A stretch of DNA of 9,176 nt from Flemingiibacterium sp964430755. GTDB taxonomy: Bacteria > Bacillota > Clostridia > Oscillospirales > CAG-272. The notes under the pieces were generated by a model. That model did no database searches. It was given only the letters and a program-made list of their open reading frames with translations, and was not told where the DNA came from. The translations under genes and the position numbers were made by a program. Below, in pieces: positions 1-7,188 of the stretch. The stretch's first letter is position 1, and each line of letters starts with the position of its first letter. Where the stretch lies: the NCBI GenBank assembly GCA_964430755.1, contig CAYSFT010000070.1:1-9176 (forward strand), read 5' to 3'.

Positions 1-59
1 GAAACCTTGGCGATGATTCCCATTGCGTCTTTTCCTGTAACGGTGATAACAGCTTTCAT
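1..59 (-). CDS. ACT-domain protein, UPF0237 type (N-terminal 19 residues only)
   Basis: Read on the minus strand, an ATG at 59-57 opens MKAVITVTGKDAMGIIAKVS, which continues off the left edge. This is the opening beta strand and first helix of the short ACT-domain proteins of the UPF0237 family, about 90 residues long. They are thought to be ligand-sensing regulatory proteins, and are often followed by a UPF0210 (DUF711) gene, which would lie outside this window. An AAAGGA ribosome site sits about 9 nt upstream of the ATG, which supports the start. The gene is divergent from the G1P dehydrogenase and has its own promoter. The partial length limits certainty, but the N-terminus is distinctive. 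The ligand and function are unknown. Confidence 0.75.
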   Translation of the reverse strand, partial: MKAVITVTGKDAMGIIAKV

Positions 60-100
60 GTTTTTATATCCTTTCATTTTGAAAATATTTCTCCATATAT

Positions 101-129
101 ATAATACACTATTTCTCGATATTTTTCAA
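101..129 (-). promoter_or_regulatory. Sigma-A type promoter for the ACT-domain gene
   Basis: On the minus strand, TTGAAA (129-124) is followed after exactly 17 nt by TATTAT (106-101), about 40 nt upstream of the ATG at 59. Both hexamers are close to the housekeeping consensus and the spacing is ideal. The assignment is by pattern only. Confidence 0.6.
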
Positions 130-180
130 TAGATGCAGCCAATTTTATCTATTCTTTTTTTGATTATTTGCAGAATAATA

Positions 181-209
181 TTGAATTGCAGAGTGATTTG
201 TGATATAAT
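181..209 (+). promoter_or_regulatory. Promoter of the G1P dehydrogenase operon
   Basis: TTGAAT (181-186), a 17-nt spacer and a perfect TATAAT (204-209) preceded by TGA (201-203) form an extended -10 promoter. The predicted start near 216 leaves a leader of about 27 nt before the ATG at 243, too short for a riboswitch. Confidence 0.75.
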
Positions 210-242
210 TGAGGAAGTAAATTTTATTTGAGGAGATTAAAA

Positions 243-1505
243 ATGTCTGAAATTCTTAAAATTATTGAGGACTTTAAAAAGGACTGTGGCTGCGGTCGAG
301 TTCACGAAACCGCAATTGAAGATATAGTGATCGAATCGGGAGCGGTGCACAAAGTCGGCGAAATTTTAAAGCGTAACCGATTTTCGCAAAACATTCTTTT
401 GGTTGCCGATAAAAACACGTTAGCGGCGGCAGAGGGAATTGTTGAAAGTCTTGACGGTTACAATCTTGAATATAAGCTATACGATAACCTGCGTGTTGCA
501 ACGATGGAGCTTGTAAACGAGGTTGAAGCGTTAATTTCGGGACGGGACATTTCGGTTTTGTCTGTCGGAACAGGCTCCCTCAACGATACTTGCCGTTTAT
601 CCTCTGCAAGACAGAATAAAAAGCTTTGTATCTTTGCAACGGCTCCTTCAATGGACGGCTTTGCTTCGTACAGTGCGCCGATCGTTGATAATGGATTTAA
701 AGCGTCATATCCTGCAAAAAGTCCCGAGGTTATAATCGGTGACACAAAGATTCTCGCGTCCGCACCGAATGAGCTGAAGTCGGCAGGATTTGGCGACATG
801 GTTGCAAAATATGTGGGACTTGTCGACTGGAAAATTTCGACACTTCTCACGGGTGAATATTACTGCGAAAAAATCGCGTCGCTCACCAGAGATGCAATTG
901 ACGAGCTTATGGAAATGGCAGACAAGGTATGCGTGAGAGACGAATATACGGCAGGCAAGATTTTTGAAGCGTTACTCAAAACGGGTATCGGCATGAGCTT
1001 CGCACAGAATTCACGTCCTGCCAGCGGAAGCGAGCATATTATATCTCACCTTATTGAATGTGTACAGCTTCGCGACGGTATTATTCCGAATTATCACGGC
1101 GACGATATTGGCGTTTGTACGCTTGAAATGCTTAAATATTACAATTCGCTTGCCGAGATAAAAGAAATTGACGTACAAAAGGAAAATGTTGACTGGAATG
1201 ATGTATACGCCTTTTACGGTGACATGGCTGACGAAGTGAAAAAGCTCAATTTTCCCGATAATGTTGTTGACGAGGTTGATATGAACGCCCTCAAAAACAA
1301 CTGGGGAGAGATACGTAAAATCATTCGCAGTGTGCCCGATTATGAGAAATGTAAGGCGGCTATGGTTAAGGCAGGGTGCAAGATCACTGTCGAGGATATC
1401 GGCAAAGAACGTGAGCTTTTTGATGCCTGCATGAAATATTCGCCGTATATGCGTCACCGTCTGACTCTGCTTCGTCTCAGGGATATGATAAAAATCGGAG
1501 AATAG
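243..1505 (+). CDS. egsA: sn-glycerol-1-phosphate dehydrogenase (AraM/EgsA family)
   Basis: A 420-residue protein of the iron-containing alcohol dehydrogenase/G1PDH superfamily. It should interconvert dihydroxyacetone phosphate and sn-glycerol-1-phosphate with NAD(P)H in the cytoplasm. Visible motifs are GTGSLNDTCR (residues 109-118, nucleotide binding), APSMDGFASYSAP (from 134, typical of G1PDH), GDMVAKY with D185, SGSEH with H265, and YHGDD with H285. D185, H265 and H285 match the three metal ligands of the family. Bacillus AraM is about 394 residues, so the length fits. The ATG at 243 is chosen over an upstream in-frame TTG at 228 because AGGAG (231-235) lies 7 nt before it and would otherwise be inside the gene. 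It is the first gene of an apparent three-gene unit. In Bacillus the product feeds heptaprenylglyceryl phosphate synthesis through PcrB; no such partner is visible here. The physiological role is inferred. Confidence 0.88.
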   Translation: MSEILKIIEDFKKDCGCGRVHETAIEDIVIESGAVHKVGEILKRNRFSQNILLVADKNTLAAAEGIVESLDGYNLEYKLYDNLRVATMELVNEVEALISGRDISVLSVGTGSLNDTCRLSSARQNKKLCIFATAPSMDGFASYSAPIVDNGFKASYPAKSPEVIIGDTKILASAPNELKSAGFGDMVAKYVGLVDWKISTLLTGEYYCEKIASLTRDAIDELMEMADKVCVRDEYTAGKIFEALLKTGIGMSFAQNSRPASGSEHIISHLIECVQLRDGIIPNYHGDDIGVCTLEMLKYYNSLAEIKEIDVQKENVDWNDVYAFYGDMADEVKKLNFPDNVVDEVDMNALKNNWGEIRKIIRSVPDYEKCKAAMVKAGCKITVEDIGKERELFDACMKYSPYMRHRLTLLRLRDMIKIGE

Positions 1506-1510
1506 CGTTT

Positions 1511-2053
1511 ATGAACGATTACAAAAACTTCTGCGAATATGTCGTGCGCCCAAAGGTGACCGCATCGGTGTGGCTTTTGCGTATTCTGCTTACAGTGCTT
1601 TATACGCTGTTCATCGCCGTTTATTCGGTCGTATTCTGGCTGATACTCGGGCTCTGGACGCTGATGATACTTTTGCCGTTTATCATGTACGCGATCATAC
1701 GTATCACATGGAAATTTACCGTTATAGAATACGAATACGTGGTAGAAGCCGGTGAGCTTACCGTGGCGGTCATATATAATGGCTCAAAGAGACGCGTGAA
1801 AGCACGTGCGAAAATACCCGAAATGACGCTTATAGCACCGTATGACGCCAAAAGTCAATATGCGCTCGGAAAACGTGATATTGACGAAGTTAAATATTAT
1901 ATTGAATCGAAAGAAAGCGAGAATGCGTACGTCTGCATTTATCCCGATAAGAAGCGCGGAAAGAAGCGTGCTCTCGTTATAGAAACAACGCCCGAGGCAC
2001 TGCTTATTTTTAAGCTTTGCAATTCCACTGCGTTTACTGCCTCGCATAGATAG
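1511..2053 (+). CDS. Two-helix membrane protein of unknown function (DUF6106-like)
   Basis: A 180-residue protein with a short N-terminal tail, two closely spaced hydrophobic segments (about residues 20-42 and 44-65) forming a hairpin, and a soluble C-terminal part from about 68. The C-terminal part looks beta-rich and basic; IEYEYVVEAGELTVAVIY followed by a KRR patch recalls bacterial PH-like domains attached to membrane hairpins. The pattern reminds me of the DUF6106 family of Clostridia, but that is from memory and untested. Only 5 nt separate it from the dehydrogenase stop, and its ribosome site (CGGAG, 1496-1500) lies within the end of that gene, so the two are very probably co-transcribed and translationally linked. 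No catalytic motif is visible. The function is unknown; a membrane anchoring or envelope role is a guess. Confidence 0.7.
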   Translation: MNDYKNFCEYVVRPKVTASVWLLRILLTVLYTLFIAVYSVVFWLILGLWTLMILLPFIMYAIIRITWKFTVIEYEYVVEAGELTVAVIYNGSKRRVKARAKIPEMTLIAPYDAKSQYALGKRDIDEVKYYIESKESENAYVCIYPDKKRGKKRALVIETTPEALLIFKLCNSTAFTASHR

Positions 2054-2113
2054 TTTATGAATAGTTTGGCGACTGCGATAATATAATGTTACAAATGATT
2101 ATCGGAGGCGGCT

Positions 2114-2677
2114 ATGCGGCGCATTTTGTTTATATTTGCGGCAGTGATGATATTTTTCACTGCGTGCGGTGTCGGTGAAGCGACAGACAGACTTGAATAT
2201 CAGGATAAAAAGCTTTACGTAGAAGCAGATTTCACGATTGATGACGAGCATTTCCCGATCACAATGACACTTGAAGCGGCGAGGTATGATGAAGACGGAA
2301 GAATGTACGCGAGAGATGCGCTTCTTTCGATTGGCGAGAACAGTATCATATCGGGTGTCGGCTTTGAATACAAAAGCGGAAAAGTTTATATTTCGTCGGG
2401 AGATTTGAAGATACCTATTGAGGATGAAGCTATGATATCGGGAATTGGCGACATAATTTCGCTTTTCTGTATTTCGGAGGACTATTATTATTCGTCCGAA
2501 ACGCTTACTGTTGATAAGTTAAAATGCGAGAATTTGGTTTTTATTGACGGAGATAACAGGGTTGAGGTTTTGATTGATCTAAGCTGTGATCTTCCGAAGT
2601 CGATAACTGCCACACTCGGCGAAAGAATAATTGCCGCCGACATAAGCTACATTAAAGCTGAAACAACAACGCAATAA
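2114..2677 (+). CDS. Small secreted lipoprotein of unknown function
   Basis: A 187-residue protein with a lipoprotein signal peptide: two arginines, a hydrophobic stretch (residues 4-15), then F-T-A-C with the lipidated cysteine at C18. The mature part (about 170 residues) is acidic, with alternating hydrophobic and polar residues that suggest a beta-rich fold, and ends in a T-rich tail. I do not recognise the family. GGAGG (2104-2108) lies 5 nt before the ATG. The 60-nt gap from the upstream gene contains a TATAAT (2082-2087) with no convincing -35 box, so it may be read through from the egsA promoter or have a weak promoter of its own. A terminator follows directly, making it the last gene of the unit. 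The outer face of the cytoplasmic membrane is the expected location. Confidence 0.72.
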   Translation: MRRILFIFAAVMIFFTACGVGEATDRLEYQDKKLYVEADFTIDDEHFPITMTLEAARYDEDGRMYARDALLSIGENSIISGVGFEYKSGKVYISSGDLKIPIEDEAMISGIGDIISLFCISEDYYYSSETLTVDKLKCENLVFIDGDNRVEVLIDLSCDLPKSITATLGERIIAADISYIKAETTTQ

Positions 2678-2680
2678 CCT

Positions 2681-2714
2681 AAGGCTGTCTTGCTGAAAAT
2701 GCGGACAGCTTTTT
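2681..2714 (+). terminator. Rho-independent terminator of the egsA unit
   Basis: AAGGCTGTC (2681-2689) pairs with GACAGCTTT (2704-2712), a 9-bp stem with one G-T pair, over a 14-nt loop. The run of five T begins at 2710. It starts 4 nt after the lipoprotein stop codon. Confidence 0.75.
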
Positions 2715-2743
2715 CGTGTGCGGTGAGATGCCCTCATCAAGGT

Positions 2744-2892
2744 GTGCCCTCATCCGTCACGTCTTGCGACGTGCCACCTTCCCCCAAGGGAAGGCTATGG
2801 AGTAGTCAGTGCAATATATTTGAGGCATAAAATCTTACCCAAAGGCTTCTCCTGGGAGAAGCTGTCGAGCTTCGCTCGACTGATGAGGGCAC
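2744..2892. repeat. MITE-like palindromic element (149 bp) made of four hairpins
   Basis: The ends are an 11-bp perfect inverted repeat: GTGCCCTCATC (2744-2754) and GATGAGGGCAC (2882-2892). Similarity continues imperfectly inward for about 50 bp on each side. Each arm carries two small hairpins. On the left they are CACGTC/GACGTG (2758-2773) and CCTTCCC/GGGAAGG (2777-2794). On the right they are GCTTCTCC/GGAGAAGC (2845-2862) and GTCGAGC/GCTCGAC (2864-2880). The centre, about 2797-2840, is AT-richer. No ORF lies within. I recall similar CCCTCATC...GATGAGGG hairpin repeats in many copies in Ruminococcaceae genomes; the copy number here cannot be seen. It occupies most of the gene-free stretch 2678-3040. 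The rest of that stretch is the upstream terminator and the marR promoter region. Confidence 0.75.
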
Positions 2893-2968
2893 TCTAAACC
2901 ACACTTTACCGTACCCACAAAGCTCATCCTTATATTTCTCGATATTTTCCGAAATTTCCCGATACCAC

Positions 2969-2997
2969 TTGACAAAAACTTGATAAAGTAGTATAAT
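2969..2997 (+). promoter_or_regulatory. Consensus sigma-A promoter of the marR-ABC operon
   Basis: A perfect TTGACA (2969-2974), a 17-nt spacer and a perfect TATAAT (2992-2997). Transcription should begin around 3003-3005, about 37 nt before the marR ATG. Such a strong promoter fits one held down by a repressor. Confidence 0.88.
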
Positions 2998-3001
2998 ATT
3001 T

Positions 3002-3019
3002 ATTAGTTTACTAACTAAT
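3002..3019. promoter_or_regulatory. Probable MarR operator overlapping the transcription start
   Basis: ATTAGTT (3002-3008) and AACTAAT (3013-3019) are perfect inverted repeats separated by TACT, giving an 18-bp near-palindrome. It begins 4 nt past the -10 box, across the predicted start site. Size, symmetry and position suit a MarR dimer, and the first gene downstream encodes one. Binding by this particular regulator is inferred. Confidence 0.72.
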
Positions 3020-3040
3020 TACATGAGAGGAGAAACGATA

Positions 3041-3535
3041 ATGAAGCAAAAACCATTGCCGCAGGAATTTATCGACGCGATACCAAAGCGAAGGCTTGAT
3101 TCAAATTATAACGCCATGATGCGTATACACGATGCCGCGAAGCTTTACAAGGATCGTATGCGCCGTTATTCGGAGCAGGATGGACTGCCGTCAAGCTACC
3201 GTATGCTCATTTTTCATTTGGCAAGGATGAAGCCGGGAATAACACAGCTTGAGCTTGTCAAGGCAACCCATCTCAAACCGCCGACTGTCAGCGTAACTCT
3301 TGCCAAAATGGAGCGTGACGGACTGATAACACGCTGTTCAAATCAGGACGATCTTCGAGAGATACTTGTTTATTTGACGGACAAGGGTAAAGCCATAGAC
3401 GAGCGTATTCATGTGATACACGAGGAGGGCGACCGCATCGCGCTTGATGGTTTGTCTGTCGGGGAGATAGACACGCTCTCAAATCTTCTCAACCGTGTTA
3501 TCGACAATCTGCTCGCAGAACGAAACAAAATCTGA
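3041..3535 (+). CDS. MarR-family transcriptional regulator
   Basis: A 164-residue winged-helix protein, of typical MarR length. The N-terminal helices (about residues 20-62) form the dimerisation part. The helix-turn-helix spans about 66-92: ITQLELVKATHL, then a recognition helix containing KPPTVSVTLAKMERDG. The wing follows at 94-112 with the D-x-x-R variant at D103/R106. The C-terminal helices (about 125-164) complete the dimer interface. The start is set at ATG 3041 because GGAG (3029-3032) lies 8 nt before it; an in-frame ATG at 3023 lies upstream of that site and is less likely. It precedes the two ABC exporter genes by 13 nt and has a palindrome at its own promoter. It most likely represses the operon until a ligand, perhaps an exported compound, binds. 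The ligand is unknown. Confidence 0.88.
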   Translation: MKQKPLPQEFIDAIPKRRLDSNYNAMMRIHDAAKLYKDRMRRYSEQDGLPSSYRMLIFHLARMKPGITQLELVKATHLKPPTVSVTLAKMERDGLITRCSNQDDLREILVYLTDKGKAIDERIHVIHEEGDRIALDGLSVGEIDTLSNLLNRVIDNLLAERNKI

Positions 3536-3548
3536 ATCGGAGGAAAAA

Positions 3549-5294
3549 ATGAAGCTTGCAAAATATTTAAAACCTTACTGGCTCTTTGCCATTCTTGCTC
3601 CGCTTACGATGATCGGCGAGGTTTCAATCGACCTCATGCAGCCCAAACTGATGTCACAAATCGTTGACGAGGGCGTTATCGGTCAAAACATGGAGCTTAT
3701 AATTTTTACGGGACTTAAGATGCTCGCTCTTGTTGCGATCGGAGGACTTTTCGGTATACTGTCGGCGGCTTTTGCGAGTAACGCCGCACAGCGCTTCGGT
3801 AACGACCTACGAAACGATGCCTTCAAAAAGGTTATGAGCCTTTCTCTCCAGCAGACCGATAAATTCACAACCGGCTCGCTTGTAACGAGACTTACAAACG
3901 ACATAAACGCCGTTCAGGATTTTATCGCCATGCTGATACGTATGTTTGTGCGTGCACCGATGCAGTTTATAGGCGGTATTGTCATGGCGATTTCGATAAG
4001 TCCGAGGTTTGGTATTGTTCTTGCGCTTGCATTGCCGGTTCAGCTTGTTCTTATCTTTCTCATGCTCAAAAAGGCGGGACCGCTTTATTCGGTCGTTCAG
4101 AAAAAGCTCGATAAGGTCAACTCAGTTGTGCAAGAGAATGTATCCGGTGCACGTGTTGTAAAGGCGTATGTTAAGGAGGAGCATGAGATTTCACGCTTCA
4201 TGGGCGCGAACACCGAGCTTCGCGACGTTAATTTGACCGTACAGCGTCTTATGGCAACGCTCAGCCCTGTGCTTATGATAATCATGAACGCTTCCGTAAT
4301 TGCCATTCTTCTTATCGGCGGTAAGGAAGTCGAAGCTGCAATCGGCACTGTAGGAGGTATACAGGTCGGTGATGTCATGGCGGCGATCACTTACATCACG
4401 CAGATACTTATGTCGATGATGATGGTCAGCATGATGTTCCAGACGATGACACGTGCCGCGGCGAGTGCAAAGCGTATAACCGAAGTGCTCGACAGTGATC
4501 CCGCAATCGTTGGAGGCAACGGCTCTAACGAATCCAAGACAAATGGTGCAGTTGAATTTAAAAATGTCTCCTTCCGTTATCCGAACGCTATCGGACGCCC
4601 TGTTCTAAACGATATAAATCTCGATATCAAGCCGGGCGAAATGGTTGCGATCATCGGTGCGACGGGCTCGGGCAAATCCTCGCTTGTCAATCTGATTCCG
4701 CGTTTTTACGATGTTGACGAGGGCACTGTTCTTATTGACGGCGTTGACGTTCGTGATTATGAGCTTGGAGCACTGCGCCAAAAAATCGCATTTGTTCTTC
4801 AGAAAACCGAGCTTTTCTCGGGAACTGTTGCTGAAAATATCCGCTGGGGACGTACCGATGCAACCGATGAGGAGGTCAAGCTCGCGGCTACTATTGCTCA
4901 GGCTGATGACTTCATAATGGGCTTTTCGGATGATTATAACACCATGATCGCTGAAAAGGGTGCGTCACTTTCGGGCGGACAAAAACAGCGTATAGCAATT
5001 GCACGCGCAATAATTCGCAGACCCGAAATAATCATTTTCGACGACTCCACATCGGCGCTTGACCTTGGTACGGAAGCACGGTTACATAAGGCACTGCGCG
5101 AGAACATAAAAGACACGACAGTCATCATGATCGCACAGCGTATCGCCTCGATAAGAAGCTGTGACCGTATCGCCGTTATCGAAAACGGAACGATCAGTGC
5201 ATTTGCTCCGCATGATGAGCTTATGAGAACCAGTGATACATACCGCGATATTTACGATTCACAAATGAAATCAAGTGAGGGAGGTGAGCGATAA
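3549..5294 (+). CDS. ABC exporter half-transporter, subunit 1 (degenerate ATPase site)
   Basis: A 581-residue half-transporter: a six-helix type I exporter transmembrane domain (about residues 13-320) followed by a nucleotide-binding domain. Motifs are Walker A GATGSGKSS (370-378), Q-loop Q418, signature LSGGQ (474-478) and Walker B ending FDDSTSALD with D499 where a catalytic glutamate is normal. The switch region reads MIAQRI with Q530 instead of histidine. These substitutions mark the non-catalytic partner in heterodimeric exporters of the TM287/288, BmrCD and LmrCD kind. The ATG at 3549 is preferred over an upstream in-frame start at 3495 because GGAGG (3539-3543) sits 5 nt before it and the earlier start lies inside marR. 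The substrate is not readable from the sequence; drug, peptide or lipid export is possible. It is co-transcribed with marR and overlaps subunit 2. Confidence 0.9.
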   Translation: MKLAKYLKPYWLFAILAPLTMIGEVSIDLMQPKLMSQIVDEGVIGQNMELIIFTGLKMLALVAIGGLFGILSAAFASNAAQRFGNDLRNDAFKKVMSLSLQQTDKFTTGSLVTRLTNDINAVQDFIAMLIRMFVRAPMQFIGGIVMAISISPRFGIVLALALPVQLVLIFLMLKKAGPLYSVVQKKLDKVNSVVQENVSGARVVKAYVKEEHEISRFMGANTELRDVNLTVQRLMATLSPVLMIIMNASVIAILLIGGKEVEAAIGTVGGIQVGDVMAAITYITQILMSMMMVSMMFQTMTRAAASAKRITEVLDSDPAIVGGNGSNESKTNGAVEFKNVSFRYPNAIGRPVLNDINLDIKPGEMVAIIGATGSGKSSLVNLIPRFYDVDEGTVLIDGVDVRDYELGALRQKIAFVLQKTELFSGTVAENIRWGRTDATDEEVKLAATIAQADDFIMGFSDDYNTMIAEKGASLSGGQKQRIAIARAIIRRPEIIIFDDSTSALDLGTEARLHKALRENIKDTTVIMIAQRIASIRSCDRIAVIENGTISAFAPHDELMRTSDTYRDIYDSQMKSSEGGER

Positions 5295-7144
5295 TGGCAG
5301 AGAACAAAGCCCCGGCAGGGGACAGACCGATAGTGCAGATGGGACCGAGACGAGGTGGTCCGGGCGGCCCGATGGTTCGCGAAAAGCCGAAGAATATGAA
5401 AATTACTCTCGGCAAGCTATTTAAATATATCGGTAAAAGCAAGTATTCGCTGATAGCACTGCTTGTTATCGTTTCACTGATTGCCGTGCTTAACTTGGCA
5501 GGACCTGCACTCCAGGCAGAAGCGATATCTGCGATAACCATTGAGGGCGAGCAGCTCCACGTCGATTTTGATAAGCTTTATACCGTTGTTGCAATTATGG
5601 CGGTTGTTTATATTCTCTCGTCACTGCTTACATATCTGCAGGGTATAACCGCGGCAAGGCTTTCGCAAAACACGGTATGCACGATGAGAAACGACCTTTT
5701 TTCAAAGATCGCATATCTCCCGATACGTTACACCGATACTCACCGTCATGGCGACATCATGAGCCGCATGACAAATGACGTTGAAAACATATCAAATTCG
5801 GTTTCACAGTCCATAGCCTCGCTTTTCTCCGGAATTATCATGCTTGTCGGCTCTATGGTGCTTATGATTTATTACAGCCCGATACTGACTGCGGTTGCAA
5901 TAGTGACGATACCGCTTACGCTTATTGTTTCAACCAATCTTTCAAAGTTCATGCGTAAATATTTCGTCAAGCAGCAAAGGCTTCTCGGTGCGCTTAACGG
6001 TCACATCGAGGAAACCGTAACCGGATATAAGACCGTCATGGCTTACGGACGTGAGGGCGCAGCCGTGGAGGAGTTTTCGCGTATAGCGGCAGAGTACCGT
6101 AAAATCGGTATTCGTGCAAATATCTGGGGCGGCGTTATGGGCCCTTGCATGAATATGATCGGTAACCTCGGTTATCTGCTTGTTGCCGCTGTCGGCGGTT
6201 ATCTCTCGCTCTCCGGTATGATCGGTATACCTGCGATTCAGGCGGTGCTTCAGTATTCAAAGCAGTTCACTCGTCCTATAAATGAAATTGCAAACCAATA
6301 TGCGCAGATTCTGACGGCGATTGCAGGTGCGGAACGTGTTTTCGATATCATGGAATCCGATGCTGAAATTGATGAGGGTAAGCATCCGATCGAGGTTGAA
6401 AGCATCCGCGGTGACATCTGCTTCAAGGATATGTACTTCTCATATAAAGAGGGAGAGCCTGTCCTTAAAGGATTTGACCTCAAGGTCGAGCGAGGACAGA
6501 AGATCGCTATTGTTGGTGCAACGGGCTCGGGCAAGACTACCGTTGTAAACCTGCTCACACGCTTCTATGACATTGACAGCGGCGAAATTACCATCGACGG
6601 TATCAATATAAACGATATACCCAAAAAGACGCTTCGCCGCGCAATAGCGATAGTTTTGCAGGATACGGTGCTTTTCTCCGATACGATAGCGTCAAACATC
6701 CGTTACGGCAAGCTCGATGCAACCGAGGAGGAGATAAAACGTGCTGCCGAGATGGCTCATGCGGATGTGTTTATCGAGCGTTTACCCGATGCTTATGAAA
6801 CGGTGCTTTCCGAATCGGGAAGTGATCTCTCGCAGGGACAGAGACAGCTCCTTTCAATCGCACGTGCGGTGCTTGCCGATCCGAAGATACTGATTCTCGA
6901 TGAAGCGACATCAAGCGTTGACACACGAACAGAAATGCACATTCAGCAGGCTATGCTGGCACTGATGAAGAACCGCACCTCGCTTGTTATAGCACACAGA
7001 CTTTCGACTATACGTGATGCCGATAAGATAGTCGTGCTTGACGGCGGCGTGGTTGCCGAGGTTGGAAGTCACGAGGAGCTTCTTGAGAGAAAAGGCGCAT
7101 ATTACCGCCTTTATCAGAACCAATACGCCGGAATTGCGACATAA
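5294..7144 (+). CDS. ABC exporter half-transporter, subunit 2 (catalytic ATPase site)
   Basis: A 616-residue half-transporter beginning with a Pro/Gly/Arg-rich cytoplasmic extension (residues 1-34, including RRGGPGGP). A six-helix membrane domain (about 50-350) and an ATPase domain follow. Motifs are Walker A GATGSGKTT (408-416), Q-loop Q456, signature LSQGQ (512-516) in place of LSGGQ, Walker B with catalytic E537 in LDEATS, and switch H568 in IAHRL. It therefore supplies the catalytic residues of the working site, while its altered signature faces the degenerate site of subunit 1. The pattern is the complementary half of a TM287/288-like heterodimer in the inner membrane. The start codon overlaps the previous stop by 1 nt (TAATG), preceded by GGAGGTGA (5280-5287), so coupled and balanced translation is expected. 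No convincing terminator follows before the metF promoter. Confidence 0.9.
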   Translation: MAENKAPAGDRPIVQMGPRRGGPGGPMVREKPKNMKITLGKLFKYIGKSKYSLIALLVIVSLIAVLNLAGPALQAEAISAITIEGEQLHVDFDKLYTVVAIMAVVYILSSLLTYLQGITAARLSQNTVCTMRNDLFSKIAYLPIRYTDTHRHGDIMSRMTNDVENISNSVSQSIASLFSGIIMLVGSMVLMIYYSPILTAVAIVTIPLTLIVSTNLSKFMRKYFVKQQRLLGALNGHIEETVTGYKTVMAYGREGAAVEEFSRIAAEYRKIGIRANIWGGVMGPCMNMIGNLGYLLVAAVGGYLSLSGMIGIPAIQAVLQYSKQFTRPINEIANQYAQILTAIAGAERVFDIMESDAEIDEGKHPIEVESIRGDICFKDMYFSYKEGEPVLKGFDLKVERGQKIAIVGATGSGKTTVVNLLTRFYDIDSGEITIDGININDIPKKTLRRAIAIVLQDTVLFSDTIASNIRYGKLDATEEEIKRAAEMAHADVFIERLPDAYETVLSESGSDLSQGQRQLLSIARAVLADPKILILDEATSSVDTRTEMHIQQAMLALMKNRTSLVIAHRLSTIRDADKIVVLDGGVVAEVGSHEELLERKGAYYRLYQNQYAGIAT

Positions 7145-7159
7145 TATTTGCCGCTGCTA

Positions 7160-7188
7160 TTGATTTATTTGATAAAGTATGGTAAAAT
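7160..7188 (+). promoter_or_regulatory. Promoter of metF
   Basis: TTGATT (7160-7165), a 17-nt spacer and TAAAAT (7183-7188) with an extended -10 TGG (7180-7182). The leader before the ATG at 7222 is about 27 nt, which leaves no room for an S-box or other SAM riboswitch. Read-through from the ABC operon is possible because no terminator is seen in between. Confidence 0.7.

Noticed and set aside
228..242. Upstream TTG start for the G1P dehydrogenase
   Set aside because: The AGGAG ribosome site lies at 231-235 and would be inside the gene; ATG 243 has ideal spacing to it.
458..850. 130-codon minus-strand open frame inside egsA
   Set aside because: Shadow of the coding strand covering the conserved nucleotide-binding motifs; no start context.
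1011..1457. 148-codon open frame on the minus strand inside egsA
   Set aside because: It is antisense to conserved G1PDH coding sequence, lacks a ribosome site and has no recognisable domain.
2082..2087. TATAAT as a separate promoter for the lipoprotein gene
   Set aside because: No acceptable -35 hexamer at 16-18 nt spacing and no extended -10; left as a remark in the gene entry.
3023..3040. Upstream ATG start for the MarR regulator
   Set aside because: GGAG at 3029-3032 lies downstream of this ATG and correctly spaced for ATG 3041; nothing resembling a ribosome site precedes 3023.
3495..3548. Longer ABC subunit 1 starting inside marR
   Set aside because: The added 18 residues are the marR 3' end read in another frame, and GGAGG directly precedes ATG 3549.
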